From Planctomycetota bacterium (lineage in GTDB: Bacteria; Planctomycetota; SZUA-567; H5-PLA8), in assembly GCA_026184295.1 (NCBI GenBank), contig JAHCJK010000030.1, positions 1 to 41,162 of the forward strand: 41,162 bases of DNA. Reading direction: 5' to 3'. Shown in pieces: positions 24,510 through 31,848 of this stretch. Numbering within the stretch: the stretch's first letter is position 1; each line of letters starts with the position of its first letter. The notes below the pieces were generated by a model. That model searched no databases and was not told the DNA's origin. It saw only the letters and a program-made list of their open reading frames with translations. A program made the translations under genes and the position numbers.

Positions 24510-24803
24510 ATGCGCCCGATGCTCAGCGGCCGGCACCTGCTCTTCCTTGGCGTCCTCGCCGGCGCGGGCCTGATCTCCGTCCGCGACAGCCAGAAACAGA
24601 TCGAACTCGGCTACGACATCGCCAAGATCGAACGCGATCTGCGCAAGGCGCGCGAAGAGATCGCCACCGAGCGCGCGCGCCTGCATGCCATGCAATACCC
24701 CGGACGGGTGATCGAACGCGCCCGCGAACTGAAGCTCGAAGTCGCGCCGGCTTCGGCGCTGGCGCTCTACACGCCCGGTCCGGACGTGGACGAGCAGCCG
24801 TAA
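24510..24803 (+). CDS. ftsL: FtsL-like septum protein (short bitopic, coiled coil)
   Basis: A 97-residue protein with one membrane helix near the N-terminus (about 8-24, HLLFLGVLAGAGLISV) followed by a coiled coil (about 28-60, QKQIELGYDIAKIERDLRKA). That is the shape of FtsL/DivIC proteins, which join FtsQ/DivIB and the FtsWI synthase at the division site. FtsL is poorly conserved in sequence, so the call rests on size, topology and position between rsmH and ftsI. The cytoplasmic tail is very short. Two ATGs (24510, 24519) are possible starts; GGGGGG precedes the first. Confidence 0.75.
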   Translation: MRPMLSGRHLLFLGVLAGAGLISVRDSQKQIELGYDIAKIERDLRKAREEIATERARLHAMQYPGRVIERARELKLEVAPASALALYTPGPDVDEQP

Positions 24804-24838
24804 GACGTTTCGACGCCACGACGGCCAGGGAACGCCCC

Positions 24839-26776
24839 GTGCTTGACCGCGACCAGACCCCGCCCTTCAGCCTGCCGCTCTCCGGCCCCTCGGCCGCGGA
24901 CCGCGGCCCCGAACCTTCCGTCACCGGCGCGCACGCGGCGCCTCCCCCGCCCTGCGGCGTGCATTCGTGCGGCATTCCCGTCCCGGGCGAAGGGCGCAAG
25001 ACGATCCGCGCGCGCATGGCGATCCTGATCGCGCCGCTGCTGCTGGTCTTCGCGCTGCTGGCCGTGCGGCTTACGCGCATCCACGTCCTGGAAAGCGAGC
25101 ACTGGCAGGAGACGGCCGAGGCCCAGCGCCGCAGCATCGAGCGCAAGCCCGCGCCGCGCGGCGAACTGAAGGACAAGAACAACGTCGTGCTGGTGCAGTC
25201 GCTCAAGCGCGAGACCGTCATCGCGGACGTCGAGATCCTGAAGGACCCCGCCGCCGCCGCGCGCGCGCTCGCGCCGCTGCTGGCGCTCGAGGAAAGCGCC
25301 CTGGCCGGCCGCATGGAACGCGCCGCCGCCGCGCGCAAGGACAACCGCTCGGGCCCGCGCGTGATCTACCTCGCCCGCAACGTCGAACCCGAGACCGCCG
25401 AAAAGATTCAGGCCCTGAAGATTCGCGGCATCGCGCTGGAGGACGGCTTCAAGCGCCTGTATCCGCAGGGACCGCTGGCCTGCCACCTGCTCGGCTGGGC
25501 CGGCATCGACGGCGGCAAGGAAGGCCTGGAACTGAAACTGGACGGCATGCTGCGCGGCGTGCCCGGGTACTACACGTACGAGCGCGACGCCGCGCGCCGG
25601 CCGATCTCCCGCGGCGACGGCGAATCCTACACGCCGCAGGCGCACGCGCCGCGCCCGGGCCTGAACGTGACGCTGACCATCGACGCCGGCATCCAGTTCG
25701 TCTGCGAAGAAGAGCTGGAGAAGATCGTCGCGCAGTTCCATCCCAAGGGCGCGACCGCGCTGGCGATGGACGTGCGCACCGGCGCGATCGTGGCCATGGC
25801 CAACTACCCGAACTTCGATCCCAACCAGCCCGGCGATTCCGGTTACGCCGAACGCCGCAACCGCGCCGTCACCGACATGTACGAACCCGGCTCGACCTTC
25901 AAGACCTTCATCGCCGCGGTGGCGCTCGAGAAGGGCGCCTGCCGCCGCAACGAACGCTTCGACTGCGAGAACGGCGTCTGGCGCGTGCCGTGGCGCACGC
26001 TCCACGATTCGCACGCCTACGGGATGCTCACCTTCGACGAGGCGCTGGTCCATTCGAGCAACATCTGGGCGGCCAAGGTCGGCATGCGCATGGGCCTGGA
26101 CGGCACCTACGACCTGGTGCGGTCCTTCGGCTTCGGCGAACGCACGCAGGTGGACCTGCCGGGCGAAAGCCCCGGCCTGGTGCGGCCGCGCAAGTCGTGG
26201 ACGAAAGACAGCCTGCTCTCGGTGCCGATGGGCCAGGAAATCTGCGTCACGCCGCTCCAGCTCGTCAACGCGTACTCGGCGATGGTCAACGGCGGCGTGC
26301 TGCTGCGCCCGCACGTCGTCGAAGAGATCCACAGCCCGCGCGGCGAGACGCTCTACCGCATGCAGCCCCAGGCCGTGCGCCGCGTGATCTCCCCCGAGAC
26401 CAGCCGCGCGATGCGCGAGATTCTCGTGCGCGTCGTCGAGGAAGGCACCGGGCGCAACGCCTGGTGCAAGGAGTATGCGATCGGCGGCAAGACCGGCACC
26501 GCGCAGAAGGTCGAGAACGGGCGCTACAGCCACGACAAATTCGTGGGCTCGTTCTGCGGCTTCGCGCCGGCCGAGGCCCCGCGCCTGGTCTGCCTCGTCA
26601 CCGTGGACGAACCGGAGCGCAGCAAGGGCTACTACGGCGGCACCGTGGCCGCGCCCGCCGTGCGCGAAATCCTCCGCCGGGGCTTAAGCGCCCTGAAGGT
26701 GCCCGAGCGCACCCCGCAGGAACAGGCTGCGGCCGAGAAGGCCTTCAAGTTCCGCCGCGCCGGCGGCGGCGACTGA
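24839..26776 (+). CDS. ftsI: Peptidoglycan D,D-transpeptidase FtsI (class B PBP)
   Basis: A 645-residue class B penicillin-binding protein that cross-links septal peptidoglycan. Order: a Pro-rich cytoplasmic tail of about 60 residues containing two Cys (PPPPCGVHSCGIP); one membrane helix (about 60-78, MAILIAPLLLVFALLAV); a pedestal domain; then the transpeptidase domain. Active-site motifs are S352-x-x-K355 (GSTFK), S406-S-N408 and K551-T-G-T. No PASTA repeats are present. I chose GTG 24839 because AGGG(AA) lies eight bases before it. The open frame continues upstream through ftsL in another frame, which is a shadow. It is the last gene of the mraZ run; murE is not next but lies 3.4 kb further on. 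Confidence 0.92.
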   Translation: MLDRDQTPPFSLPLSGPSAADRGPEPSVTGAHAAPPPPCGVHSCGIPVPGEGRKTIRARMAILIAPLLLVFALLAVRLTRIHVLESEHWQETAEAQRRSIERKPAPRGELKDKNNVVLVQSLKRETVIADVEILKDPAAAARALAPLLALEESALAGRMERAAAARKDNRSGPRVIYLARNVEPETAEKIQALKIRGIALEDGFKRLYPQGPLACHLLGWAGIDGGKEGLELKLDGMLRGVPGYYTYERDAARRPISRGDGESYTPQAHAPRPGLNVTLTIDAGIQFVCEEELEKIVAQFHPKGATALAMDVRTGAIVAMANYPNFDPNQPGDSGYAERRNRAVTDMYEPGSTFKTFIAAVALEKGACRRNERFDCENGVWRVPWRTLHDSHAYGMLTFDEALVHSSNIWAAKVGMRMGLDGTYDLVRSFGFGERTQVDLPGESPGLVRPRKSWTKDSLLSVPMGQEICVTPLQLVNAYSAMVNGGVLLRPHVVEEIHSPRGETLYRMQPQAVRRVISPETSRAMREILVRVVEEGTGRNAWCKEYAIGGKTGTAQKVENGRYSHDKFVGSFCGFAPAEAPRLVCLVTVDEPERSKGYYGGTVAAPAVREILRRGLSALKVPERTPQEQAAAEKAFKFRRAGGGD

Positions 26777-26786
26777 CGCGCCGCGC

Positions 26787-27641
26787 TCAGCTTACCTTTC
26801 GCACGTCCACCAACTTGAAGTGCAGGGCCTCCAGCGCGCTCATCGGCCGGTGCTGGAACTCCAGCAGCGCCGCCGCGTCTTCCTCGGCTTCGAACGACAT
26901 GAAGTGCGGATACAGGCTGCGCGCGGCCTCGCCCTCGGGCGTCGTGCCCGCCAGCGCGCGAACCCTTTCGGCCTGCCAGTGCAGGTCCAGGCGCAGCAGC
27001 ACCGCCGGAGCGCCGTTGACGCGCGGGCACGGGCGTTCCGGCGCGAGCACCTCGAAGCCCAGCATGCGCAGGTAGAACGGGACGTGGCGCGGGTTCACCT
27101 CGATGACAAAGTCGTCGGCCTTTGCCACGCGGCGCGCGTAGATCGAGATCAGATTCATCAGCCGGACCAGCAAGGGACGCCCACGATCCTGGGACTCGAG
27201 CAGCGCCAGCCGCGTGACTTCCGCCAGGCGGCGCCCGCCGGAACGGAGGCCATCCAGGCAGCCGGGGAAGACTTCGTCGCACGGCAGGCCGTCCTCCGAC
27301 TCGCAGACGCAGGTAATGGTGCCGGCCGCGTCGCCCGTGGCGGTGCTGGCCAGCAGCGTGGCCGTGTCCGGACGCAGGTCGTAGGGTTGCGCGAGGTCCG
27401 AGGACTCGTCCACGAAGCCCTTGACGGCATAGACCCGGCGCGCCAGGCGGTACGCGCGCTCGCGCGCCCCGCGGGCGTTGGCGACGAGGACCGTAAAGCC
27501 CGCCGCGTCCGGATCGGACCCTTGCGCGCGCGGCCAAACGGGCTGCTGATACATCGCCCGCAGCACCTGCGAGACCCCGGACGCACGGCGCGGTTCCGCT
27601 TCGCGAGTCGGGGCCAGGGACCGGGTTTCGTGCGCAAGCAT
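26787..27641 (-). CDS. GNAT-type N-acyltransferase, FeeM / N-acyl amino acid synthase-like
   Basis: A 284-residue protein whose middle (about 50-220) resembles the FeeM/N-acyl amino acid synthase branch of the GNAT fold, also annotated as the acetyltransferase associated with exosortase systems. Segments RERAYRLARRVYAVKGFVDE, GRRLAEVTRLALL and FVIEVNPRHVPFYLRMLGF fit. FeeM-like enzymes use acyl-ACP to acylate amino acids such as tyrosine. The C-terminal about 60 residues are extra. ATG 27641 is supported by GAGGA seven bases upstream; no signal peptide. It converges on ftsI, only ten bases apart, and is not part of that operon. No exosortase gene is seen here. Medium certainty on the exact subfamily. 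Confidence 0.6.
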   Translation of the reverse strand: MLAHETRSLAPTREAEPRRASGVSQVLRAMYQQPVWPRAQGSDPDAAGFTVLVANARGARERAYRLARRVYAVKGFVDESSDLAQPYDLRPDTATLLASTATGDAAGTITCVCESEDGLPCDEVFPGCLDGLRSGGRRLAEVTRLALLESQDRGRPLLVRLMNLISIYARRVAKADDFVIEVNPRHVPFYLRMLGFEVLAPERPCPRVNGAPAVLLRLDLHWQAERVRALAGTTPEGEAARSLYPHFMSFEAEEDAAALLEFQHRPMSALEALHFKLVDVRKVS

Positions 27642-27889
27642 GAGGTGTTCCTCGGGTCGGCGGTCATCGGGAAGAAGCTCTGCGCCCGCAGCGTCACGGC
27701 GCGACGGATGCCCGGGTGTACGCGAACGCGCCGTGCCGTCGGGTCCTGGCAGCCAAGCTCGCGGGCATGCGTTCCAACTCCGGCGCGTACAACAGGGAAT
27801 TGCCGTGAAACGGGTACTTATTCGGGATTTCTCGAAGAAGTTCGTAAGACCAAGCGCGCAAACGAGTAGTACATGCAAAGCGTGCGCAT
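27642..27889. other. Intergenic stretch upstream of the FeeM-like gene
   Basis: About 250 bases with no credible gene. Open frames through it have weak third-position bias. It should contain the promoter for the minus-strand FeeM-like gene, but no clear -35/-10 pair stood out. It is bounded on the right by the PhyH terminator. Confidence 0.5.
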
Positions 27890-27918
27890 AAAAAACCCGG
27901 GCGCCTGCGCGCCCGGGT
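27890..27918 (-). terminator. Rho-independent terminator of the GntR-PhyH operon
   Basis: A perfect 10-bp stem ACCCGGGCGC/GCGCCCGGGT with loop CTGC (27895-27918) is followed on the minus strand by a T-run (27895-27890). It lies 26 bases past the PhyH stop, so it closes the three-gene unit. Confidence 0.88.
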
Positions 27919-27944
27919 GGAATGCCTGTCCTGCGACGCCGCTC

Positions 27945-28784
27945 CTAGCGTGCCGGAGCGGGCTCGGCCTTCGCCTTGGCCGCGCGCATCTCCCGCGCCG
28001 CGCGGGTCATCTCCGCTTCGTAGGCCTTGATGGGCGTGAGGTGGCGCAGGCGCTCGGGCGTGGCCGAGTCCAGCATCGCCGGCGCATGCAGTCGTTCCGC
28101 GCCGTCGTGCCCGCCGTACCAGCCGACCAGCAGCGTGTGGAGTTCCCGCTTGCCCTCGTCGGTATGCGGCAGTTCGCACAGGTTCATGGTGAACATGCGC
28201 CGGAACTTGCTCCCGCCGAACGACGCGTGCTTCAGGTTGTGGTGGAAGACCGCCAGGTCGCCCGGCTGCGTCTCCAGCGCCACGCTGGGCACGTCCCGAC
28301 CGCCGCAGACGGTGTGGATGTTCTTGCAGAGCTTGTCGCTGAAGCGGTCGCCCGGCAGGTGGCTGCCCGGGATCACGCGCAGCGCGCCGGTATCGCGCGT
28401 GAGCGGGTCGAGGTAAAACGCGATCTTGATGTGGCGCATCGCGCGGTACATCCCGACCAGCGGCATGACGTCCGAATGCCAGCCGGTGTCGCCCGAGTAA
28501 TAATTTCCGTCGCCTCCTTGGTACTGAAAGTCATCGCCCAGAAGCCCGCGGCAGATGCCGGTGACGCGCGCGTCGTCGAGCAGCGTGCTGAGTTTCTCGC
28601 GCTGGTCGATGAACGAGCCCGGGTACATCGTGCGCCTGCTGCCGTCGTGCTTCACGTCCGCGTTGTTTTTGAAGACGAGCTCGAACTCCTCGGTGATCCA
28701 GCCGACGCTGTCCTTCATCAGGCCCGGAAACACGAGGTATCCGAACGTATCGAAGAAGGCTTTCTGCTGCTCGGTCAGTTCCAC
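27945..28784 (-). CDS. Phytanoyl-CoA dioxygenase (PhyH) family Fe(II)/2-oxoglutarate oxygenase
   Basis: A 279-residue cytosolic oxygenase of the PhyH family. The iron triad is H103-x-D105 (TGWHSDVMP) and H186 (HHNLKHASFG), with R195/R196 after it for 2-oxoglutarate. DTGALRVIPGSHLPGDRF is a family hallmark. Members hydroxylate lipids, osmolytes, antibiotics or phosphonates; the substrate here is unknown. I chose GTG 28784 (VELTEQQ) because TAAAGGAG lies ten bases before it; an ATG 18 codons earlier lies inside the transporter-like gene's 3' end. It is last in the GntR operon and is followed by a strong terminator. The C-terminus is an Ala/Lys-rich helix. Confidence 0.88.
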   Translation of the reverse strand: MELTEQQKAFFDTFGYLVFPGLMKDSVGWITEEFELVFKNNADVKHDGSRRTMYPGSFIDQREKLSTLLDDARVTGICRGLLGDDFQYQGGDGNYYSGDTGWHSDVMPLVGMYRAMRHIKIAFYLDPLTRDTGALRVIPGSHLPGDRFSDKLCKNIHTVCGGRDVPSVALETQPGDLAVFHHNLKHASFGGSKFRRMFTMNLCELPHTDEGKRELHTLLVGWYGGHDGAERLHAPAMLDSATPERLRHLTPIKAYEAEMTRAAREMRAAKAKAEPAPAR

Positions 28785-28797
28785 GGCGAAGGCTCCT

Positions 28798-29127
28798 TTA
28801 CGCTTTTGCGCTTCCGAAACTGGCGGCGGCCATCCCAATGGCCACCGCCCCGATGCCCAGCCACTGCAGCGGGCTGGGCCAGCTCTTGAAGATCACGGCC
28901 ATCGTCACGTTGAGAAGCAGAAAGGTCCCGCCGCCGGTCAGGCACAGCACCGCGGTGGGACTCATGCGCTGGTACAGCTGCATCACCAGCCAGACGCTCC
29001 CCAGGCCGACCAGGCTGCCGGCCGCGAAGCACGGCAGCCAGCGCGAAGGCGCCGTCGAGCCGTACTTGAAGAAGTAGTTCTGGACCACCTGCGTCGCCCA
29101 GAAGAGCACCAGGATCGCCGTGGTCAT
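28798..29127 (-). CDS. Small four-helix transporter-like protein (EamA/SMR type)
   Basis: A 109-residue protein with four membrane helices (about 3-20, 30-50, 56-76, 85-103), the size and topology of small multidrug-resistance or half-EamA transporters, which work as dimers. The glutamate in helix 1 that is essential in classical SMR proteins is not present: helix 1 reads AILVLFWATQVVQNYF. It is therefore not a standard EmrE. The ATG overlaps the stop of the GntR regulator by four bases (ATGA), and PhyH follows after 13 bases. It may move the substrate or product of the oxygenase; that is inference. Confidence 0.65.
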   Translation of the reverse strand: MTTAILVLFWATQVVQNYFFKYGSTAPSRWLPCFAAGSLVGLGSVWLVMQLYQRMSPTAVLCLTGGGTFLLLNVTMAVIFKSWPSPLQWLGIGAVAIGMAAASFGSAKA

Positions 29128-29882
29128 GCGTGGCTCCGCTCGCGCGCCGCCGCCGCCTGCGTCGCCTGTTCGATCGATTCGGGCCGTTCGGCCGCGAAGG
29201 CCAGGCGCGCTTCGACCAGGTCCATGTGCGCGTGCGAGGCCCGTTCCGCGCGTTCGGGGTCGCGCGCCTGGATGGCCGCGAAGAGTTCGATGTGCGGATC
29301 GTGGAGGGGCTTCGGGATGCCGGGGCGTTCGAGCGTGCGAAGCATCGCGGCGAAGACGAATTCGTGCAGCACCTCGAGGACGTTGCGCATCAGCTCGTTG
29401 CCGCCCAGTTCGACGATCTTGAGGTGGAAGTCGAAGTCGCGGCGCATGCCGGTCACGAGGGACGCGCCCGGCTCGTTCATCAGGCGGTAGCTCTTTTCCA
29501 GCTCCGCGAGTTGTTCGGCGGTGGCGCGCGCGGCCAGGTTGCGCGCGCAGGGGCTCTCGAGAGCGCGGCGGAACTCCACGACCTGCTGGAGATCGCGCGG
29601 CGAGATCGTCATCGCGCTGCGGATCAGTTGCGCGGTCGCCGAGAGCCCGTCGCGGTCGCCGACGAACGTGCCGAGCCCGCGGCGGACCTTCAGCAGGCCG
29701 ATCGATTCGAGCCGGCAGACGGCTTCGCGCAGCACCGTGCGGCTGACCCGCAGGCGTTCGAGCAACTCCGGTTCGCTGGGCAGCCGGTCGCCGGCCTGCA
29801 TCTGCCCGTCTTCGACAAGGCGGCGCAGTTGCCCCGCGACTTCATCGACCAGCGAGGTCTGAACGATCGGTCGTAGTTTCAT
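29124..29882 (-). CDS. GntR-family transcriptional regulator, FadR/FCD subfamily
   Basis: A 252-residue regulator. The winged helix is at about residues 8-75 (LPSEPELLERLRVSRTVLRE, then GLGTFVGD), and the all-helical FCD effector domain at about 95-230. The FCD metal-site residues are recognisable: Asp and His in RRDFDFHLKI, and two later histidines in HDPHIEL and ERASHAHM. FCD regulators typically sense carboxylates or sugar acids. It is first in an operon with a small membrane protein and PhyH. A near-perfect palindrome with the GTCNGAC core used by this subfamily lies 20 bases upstream of the start, over the -10 box, so it probably represses its own operon until the inducer is present. Confidence 0.9.
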   Translation of the reverse strand: MKLRPIVQTSLVDEVAGQLRRLVEDGQMQAGDRLPSEPELLERLRVSRTVLREAVCRLESIGLLKVRRGLGTFVGDRDGLSATAQLIRSAMTISPRDLQQVVEFRRALESPCARNLAARATAEQLAELEKSYRLMNEPGASLVTGMRRDFDFHLKIVELGGNELMRNVLEVLHEFVFAAMLRTLERPGIPKPLHDPHIELFAAIQARDPERAERASHAHMDLVEARLAFAAERPESIEQATQAAAARERSHA

Positions 29883-29901
29883 GTCCGCTCCGAGGCATTT
29901 G

Positions 29902-29920
29902 TATGACGTCAGACATCATA
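29902..29920. promoter_or_regulatory. GntR/FCD operator candidate
   Basis: TATGACGTCAGACATCATA is a 19-base palindrome with a single mismatched pair besides the central base (TATGAYGTC-N-GACRTCATA). The GTCNGAC core is the half-site arrangement known for FadR/FCD regulators such as PdhR and LldR. It overlaps the -10 box of the operon promoter and lies 20 bases before the regulator start, as expected for autorepression. Confidence 0.7.
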
Positions 29921-29944
29921 CCTCTAGCCTTGGCGTGAAATCAA
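29915..29944 (-). promoter_or_regulatory. Promoter of the GntR-PhyH operon
   Basis: On the minus strand TTGATT (29944-29939) is followed after 18 bases by TATGAT (29920-29915, five of six for -10). The -10 box lies inside the palindromic operator. The transcript would begin near 29908, about 26 bases before the regulator ATG. Confidence 0.5.
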
Positions 29945-30210
29945 GGTTTCCAAGCCCCCGCCCTTAAAATATTTCATCTTGTTTAATAACATAATATTAT
30001 GAGATAAAATCCGGAAGGATGGCACGCAGACTTCCATTTCAAACGAAGTGCACTTTTCGCGCTTATATCCCTATTCTTGAGGCGCCGGGACGTACAAAAA
30101 GGTGGGCTGGGTTCCACAATGCGCGTTCAGGGTTTGGCTGGGAACGCCGATACCGAGAGCAACCGGCGCACGCACGCGCCGAAGTCCTGCATCCAGACAA
30201 AGGAACTTCC
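29945..30210 (+). other. AT-rich control region and leader of murE
   Basis: The stretch has no gene. Bases about 29965-30010 are strikingly AT-rich against the rest of the window and contain a perfect 12-base palindrome, CATAATATTATG (29990-30001). TTGTTT (29979-29984) with GATAAA (30003-30008) is a possible promoter (18-base spacer). The remaining 190 bases up to the murE ATG would be a long leader. An open frame through it lacks coding character. I see no known riboswitch; a GCGTTC/GAACGC pair (about 30122-30148) could form a hairpin. Confidence 0.45.
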
Positions 30211-31731
30211 ATGCGCCTCGAAACGCTGATTCGCGCCGCCGCCGCCGAAAACGTCCTGCAGTGGTTCCCCGGCCTCGAGATCACCGGCCTGAGCGTCGAT
30301 TCGCGCAAGACCGGGCCCGGGCATCTCTTCGCCGCCCTTCCCGGCGTCAACGCCAACGGCACGCAGTTCGCCAGGCAGGCGGCCGAGAAAGGCGCGGTCG
30401 CGATCCTGACCGAGCAGAAGGAAGCGCTCACGCATCTCCCGCAGCTTGTGGTCAAGGACGCGCGCGCGGCCATGGCCCGCATCGCCAACGAATTCTACGG
30501 CCAGCCCGCTCAGAAGATGCGCGTCGGCGCCGTCACCGGCACCAACGGCAAATCGACGACCGCGTTCCTGGTGCGCCACCTGCTGCGCGCGTCGCAGGCG
30601 CGCTGCGGGCTGCTCGGCACCATCGAATACGACCTCGGCAAGGAAGTGCTCGAAGCCCCGCTGACCACGCCCGAATCGATCGACCTCTTCGCCTACCTGC
30701 GCGCGATGGCCGACTGCAAGTGCGCCGGCGCGATCATGGAAGTCTCCAGCCACAGCCTGAGCCAGCACCGCGTCGAAGGCATCGATTTCGCCGCCGCGGC
30801 TTTCACCAACCTCACCCAGGATCACCTCGACTACCACCGCACGATGGAAAACTACCGCGACGCCAAGGGCCTGCTCTTTGCGGGGCTTTCCAAGAAGGCC
30901 ACCGCGGTCCTGAACTTCGACGACCCGGTGGGCGAATACTACGCGCGCCGCACCCACGCCGAAGTGCTCGGCTTCTCGATGAAGAAACACAAGAAGGCCG
31001 AACTACGCGCGCAGGTGGTCTCGATGGACATCCACGGCACGACCTTTACCGTGCAGTCGCCGTGGGGCTCGCGCGAGGTCCGCTGGGGCATGGTCGGCGC
31101 GCACAACATCCAGAACGCGCTGGCCGCGCTGGGCACCTCGCTGGCGCTCGGCTGCGGCGACATGCGCACGTTCAGCTTCGACAACGCGCTGAGCGCGCTC
31201 GAACGCTTCCGCGGCGTCCCCGGGCGCCTGGAACCGGTCGGCGACGGGATCGCGCCCTTCCGCGTGCTGGTCGATTACGCCCACACCGACGACGCCCTGC
31301 GCAACGTCATGAACGCGATGCGCGCGCTGCGCCCGTCGCGCCTGATCGTGGTCTTCGGCTGCGGCGGCGACCGCGACCGCACCAAGCGCCCGCGCATGGG
31401 CCGCGTGGTCGAGGAGATGGCCGACCTGGGCGTCGTGACCAGCGACAACCCGCGCACCGAGGACCCCGCCGCGATCATCGGCGAGATCTGGGCCGGGATT
31501 CAGCGCCAGCAGAAGTTCACCGTCGAACAGGACCGCGCCAAGGCCATCGACTTCGCGATCCGCGAAGCGCGCCCCGGCGACGTGGTCCTGATCGCGGGCA
31601 AGGGCCACGAGAACTACCAGATCGTCGGCACCAAGAAGAACCACTTCGACGACCGCGAGGAAGCCCTGGCCGCCCTGGAACGCAAGTACGGCGGCGGCAT
31701 GAAGTCCGCCGCGGCCGCGGGCAACGACTAA
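30211..31731 (+). CDS. murE: UDP-MurNAc-L-Ala-D-Glu ligase MurE (meso-diaminopimelate type)
   Basis: This 506-residue cytosolic ligase adds the third amino acid of the peptidoglycan stem peptide using ATP. The P-loop is GTNGKSTT (K114). MEVSSHSLSQHRV, FTNLTQDHLDYH and LVDYAHTDDAL are Mur-ligase hallmarks, and GKGHENYQ is near the end. DNPR (D412, TSDNPRTEDP) is the motif that selects meso-diaminopimelate; lysine-adding enzymes differ there. ATG 30211 is supported by AAAGGAA seven bases upstream; the frame is open to 30019 but without coding character. The last about 20 residues are Ala/Gly-rich. It stands alone here, away from ftsI, and its own hairpin follows. Confidence 0.93.
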   Translation: MRLETLIRAAAAENVLQWFPGLEITGLSVDSRKTGPGHLFAALPGVNANGTQFARQAAEKGAVAILTEQKEALTHLPQLVVKDARAAMARIANEFYGQPAQKMRVGAVTGTNGKSTTAFLVRHLLRASQARCGLLGTIEYDLGKEVLEAPLTTPESIDLFAYLRAMADCKCAGAIMEVSSHSLSQHRVEGIDFAAAAFTNLTQDHLDYHRTMENYRDAKGLLFAGLSKKATAVLNFDDPVGEYYARRTHAEVLGFSMKKHKKAELRAQVVSMDIHGTTFTVQSPWGSREVRWGMVGAHNIQNALAALGTSLALGCGDMRTFSFDNALSALERFRGVPGRLEPVGDGIAPFRVLVDYAHTDDALRNVMNAMRALRPSRLIVVFGCGGDRDRTKRPRMGRVVEEMADLGVVTSDNPRTEDPAAIIGEIWAGIQRQQKFTVEQDRAKAIDFAIREARPGDVVLIAGKGHENYQIVGTKKNHFDDREEALAALERKYGGGMKSAAAAGND

Positions 31732-31764
31732 CGATTGACGATTGAACATTGACGATTGACGATT
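31732..31764. repeat. Short tandem repeats after murE
   Basis: Directly after the murE stop, units of GATTGAC are repeated about four times with one variant (GAACATT). Such degenerate ATTGACG arrays occur between genes in many genomes; no function is evident. They are followed at once by the murE hairpin. Confidence 0.6.
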
Positions 31765-31771
31765 GGCTCGT

Positions 31772-31802
31772 GCGGGCTGCGGAAACGCAGCCCGCTCTCT
31801 TT
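31772..31802 (+). terminator. Terminator of murE
   Basis: A 10-bp perfect stem GCGGGCTGCG/CGCAGCCCGC with a GAAA tetraloop (31772-31795) is followed by TCTCTTT. The T-run is interrupted, but the stability of the stem and the position 40 bases past the stop support termination. Confidence 0.65.
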
Positions 31803-31813
31803 GGCGGAACTTG

Positions 31814-31840
31814 AAAAGCGCCTCGTACGGCGGGGCGCTT
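31814..31840 (-). terminator. Terminator of the dehydrogenase operon
   Basis: On the minus strand AAGCGCC and GGCGCTT pair around an 11-base loop (31816-31840), and TTTT follows (31817-31814). It lies nine bases past the stop of the zinc dehydrogenase gene. The stem is short, so confidence is moderate. Confidence 0.5.
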
Positions 31841-31848
31841 GGGGGCCG

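Noticed and set aside
27694..27870. Possible short gene between the FeeM-like gene and the PhyH terminator
   Set aside because: The minus-strand frame reads protein-like for about 50 residues, but has no RBS, no stable start and weak third-position bias.
30019..30210. Upstream extension of murE
   Set aside because: The frame is open but the codon pattern is not that of the gene, and AAAGGAA marks the ATG at 30211.
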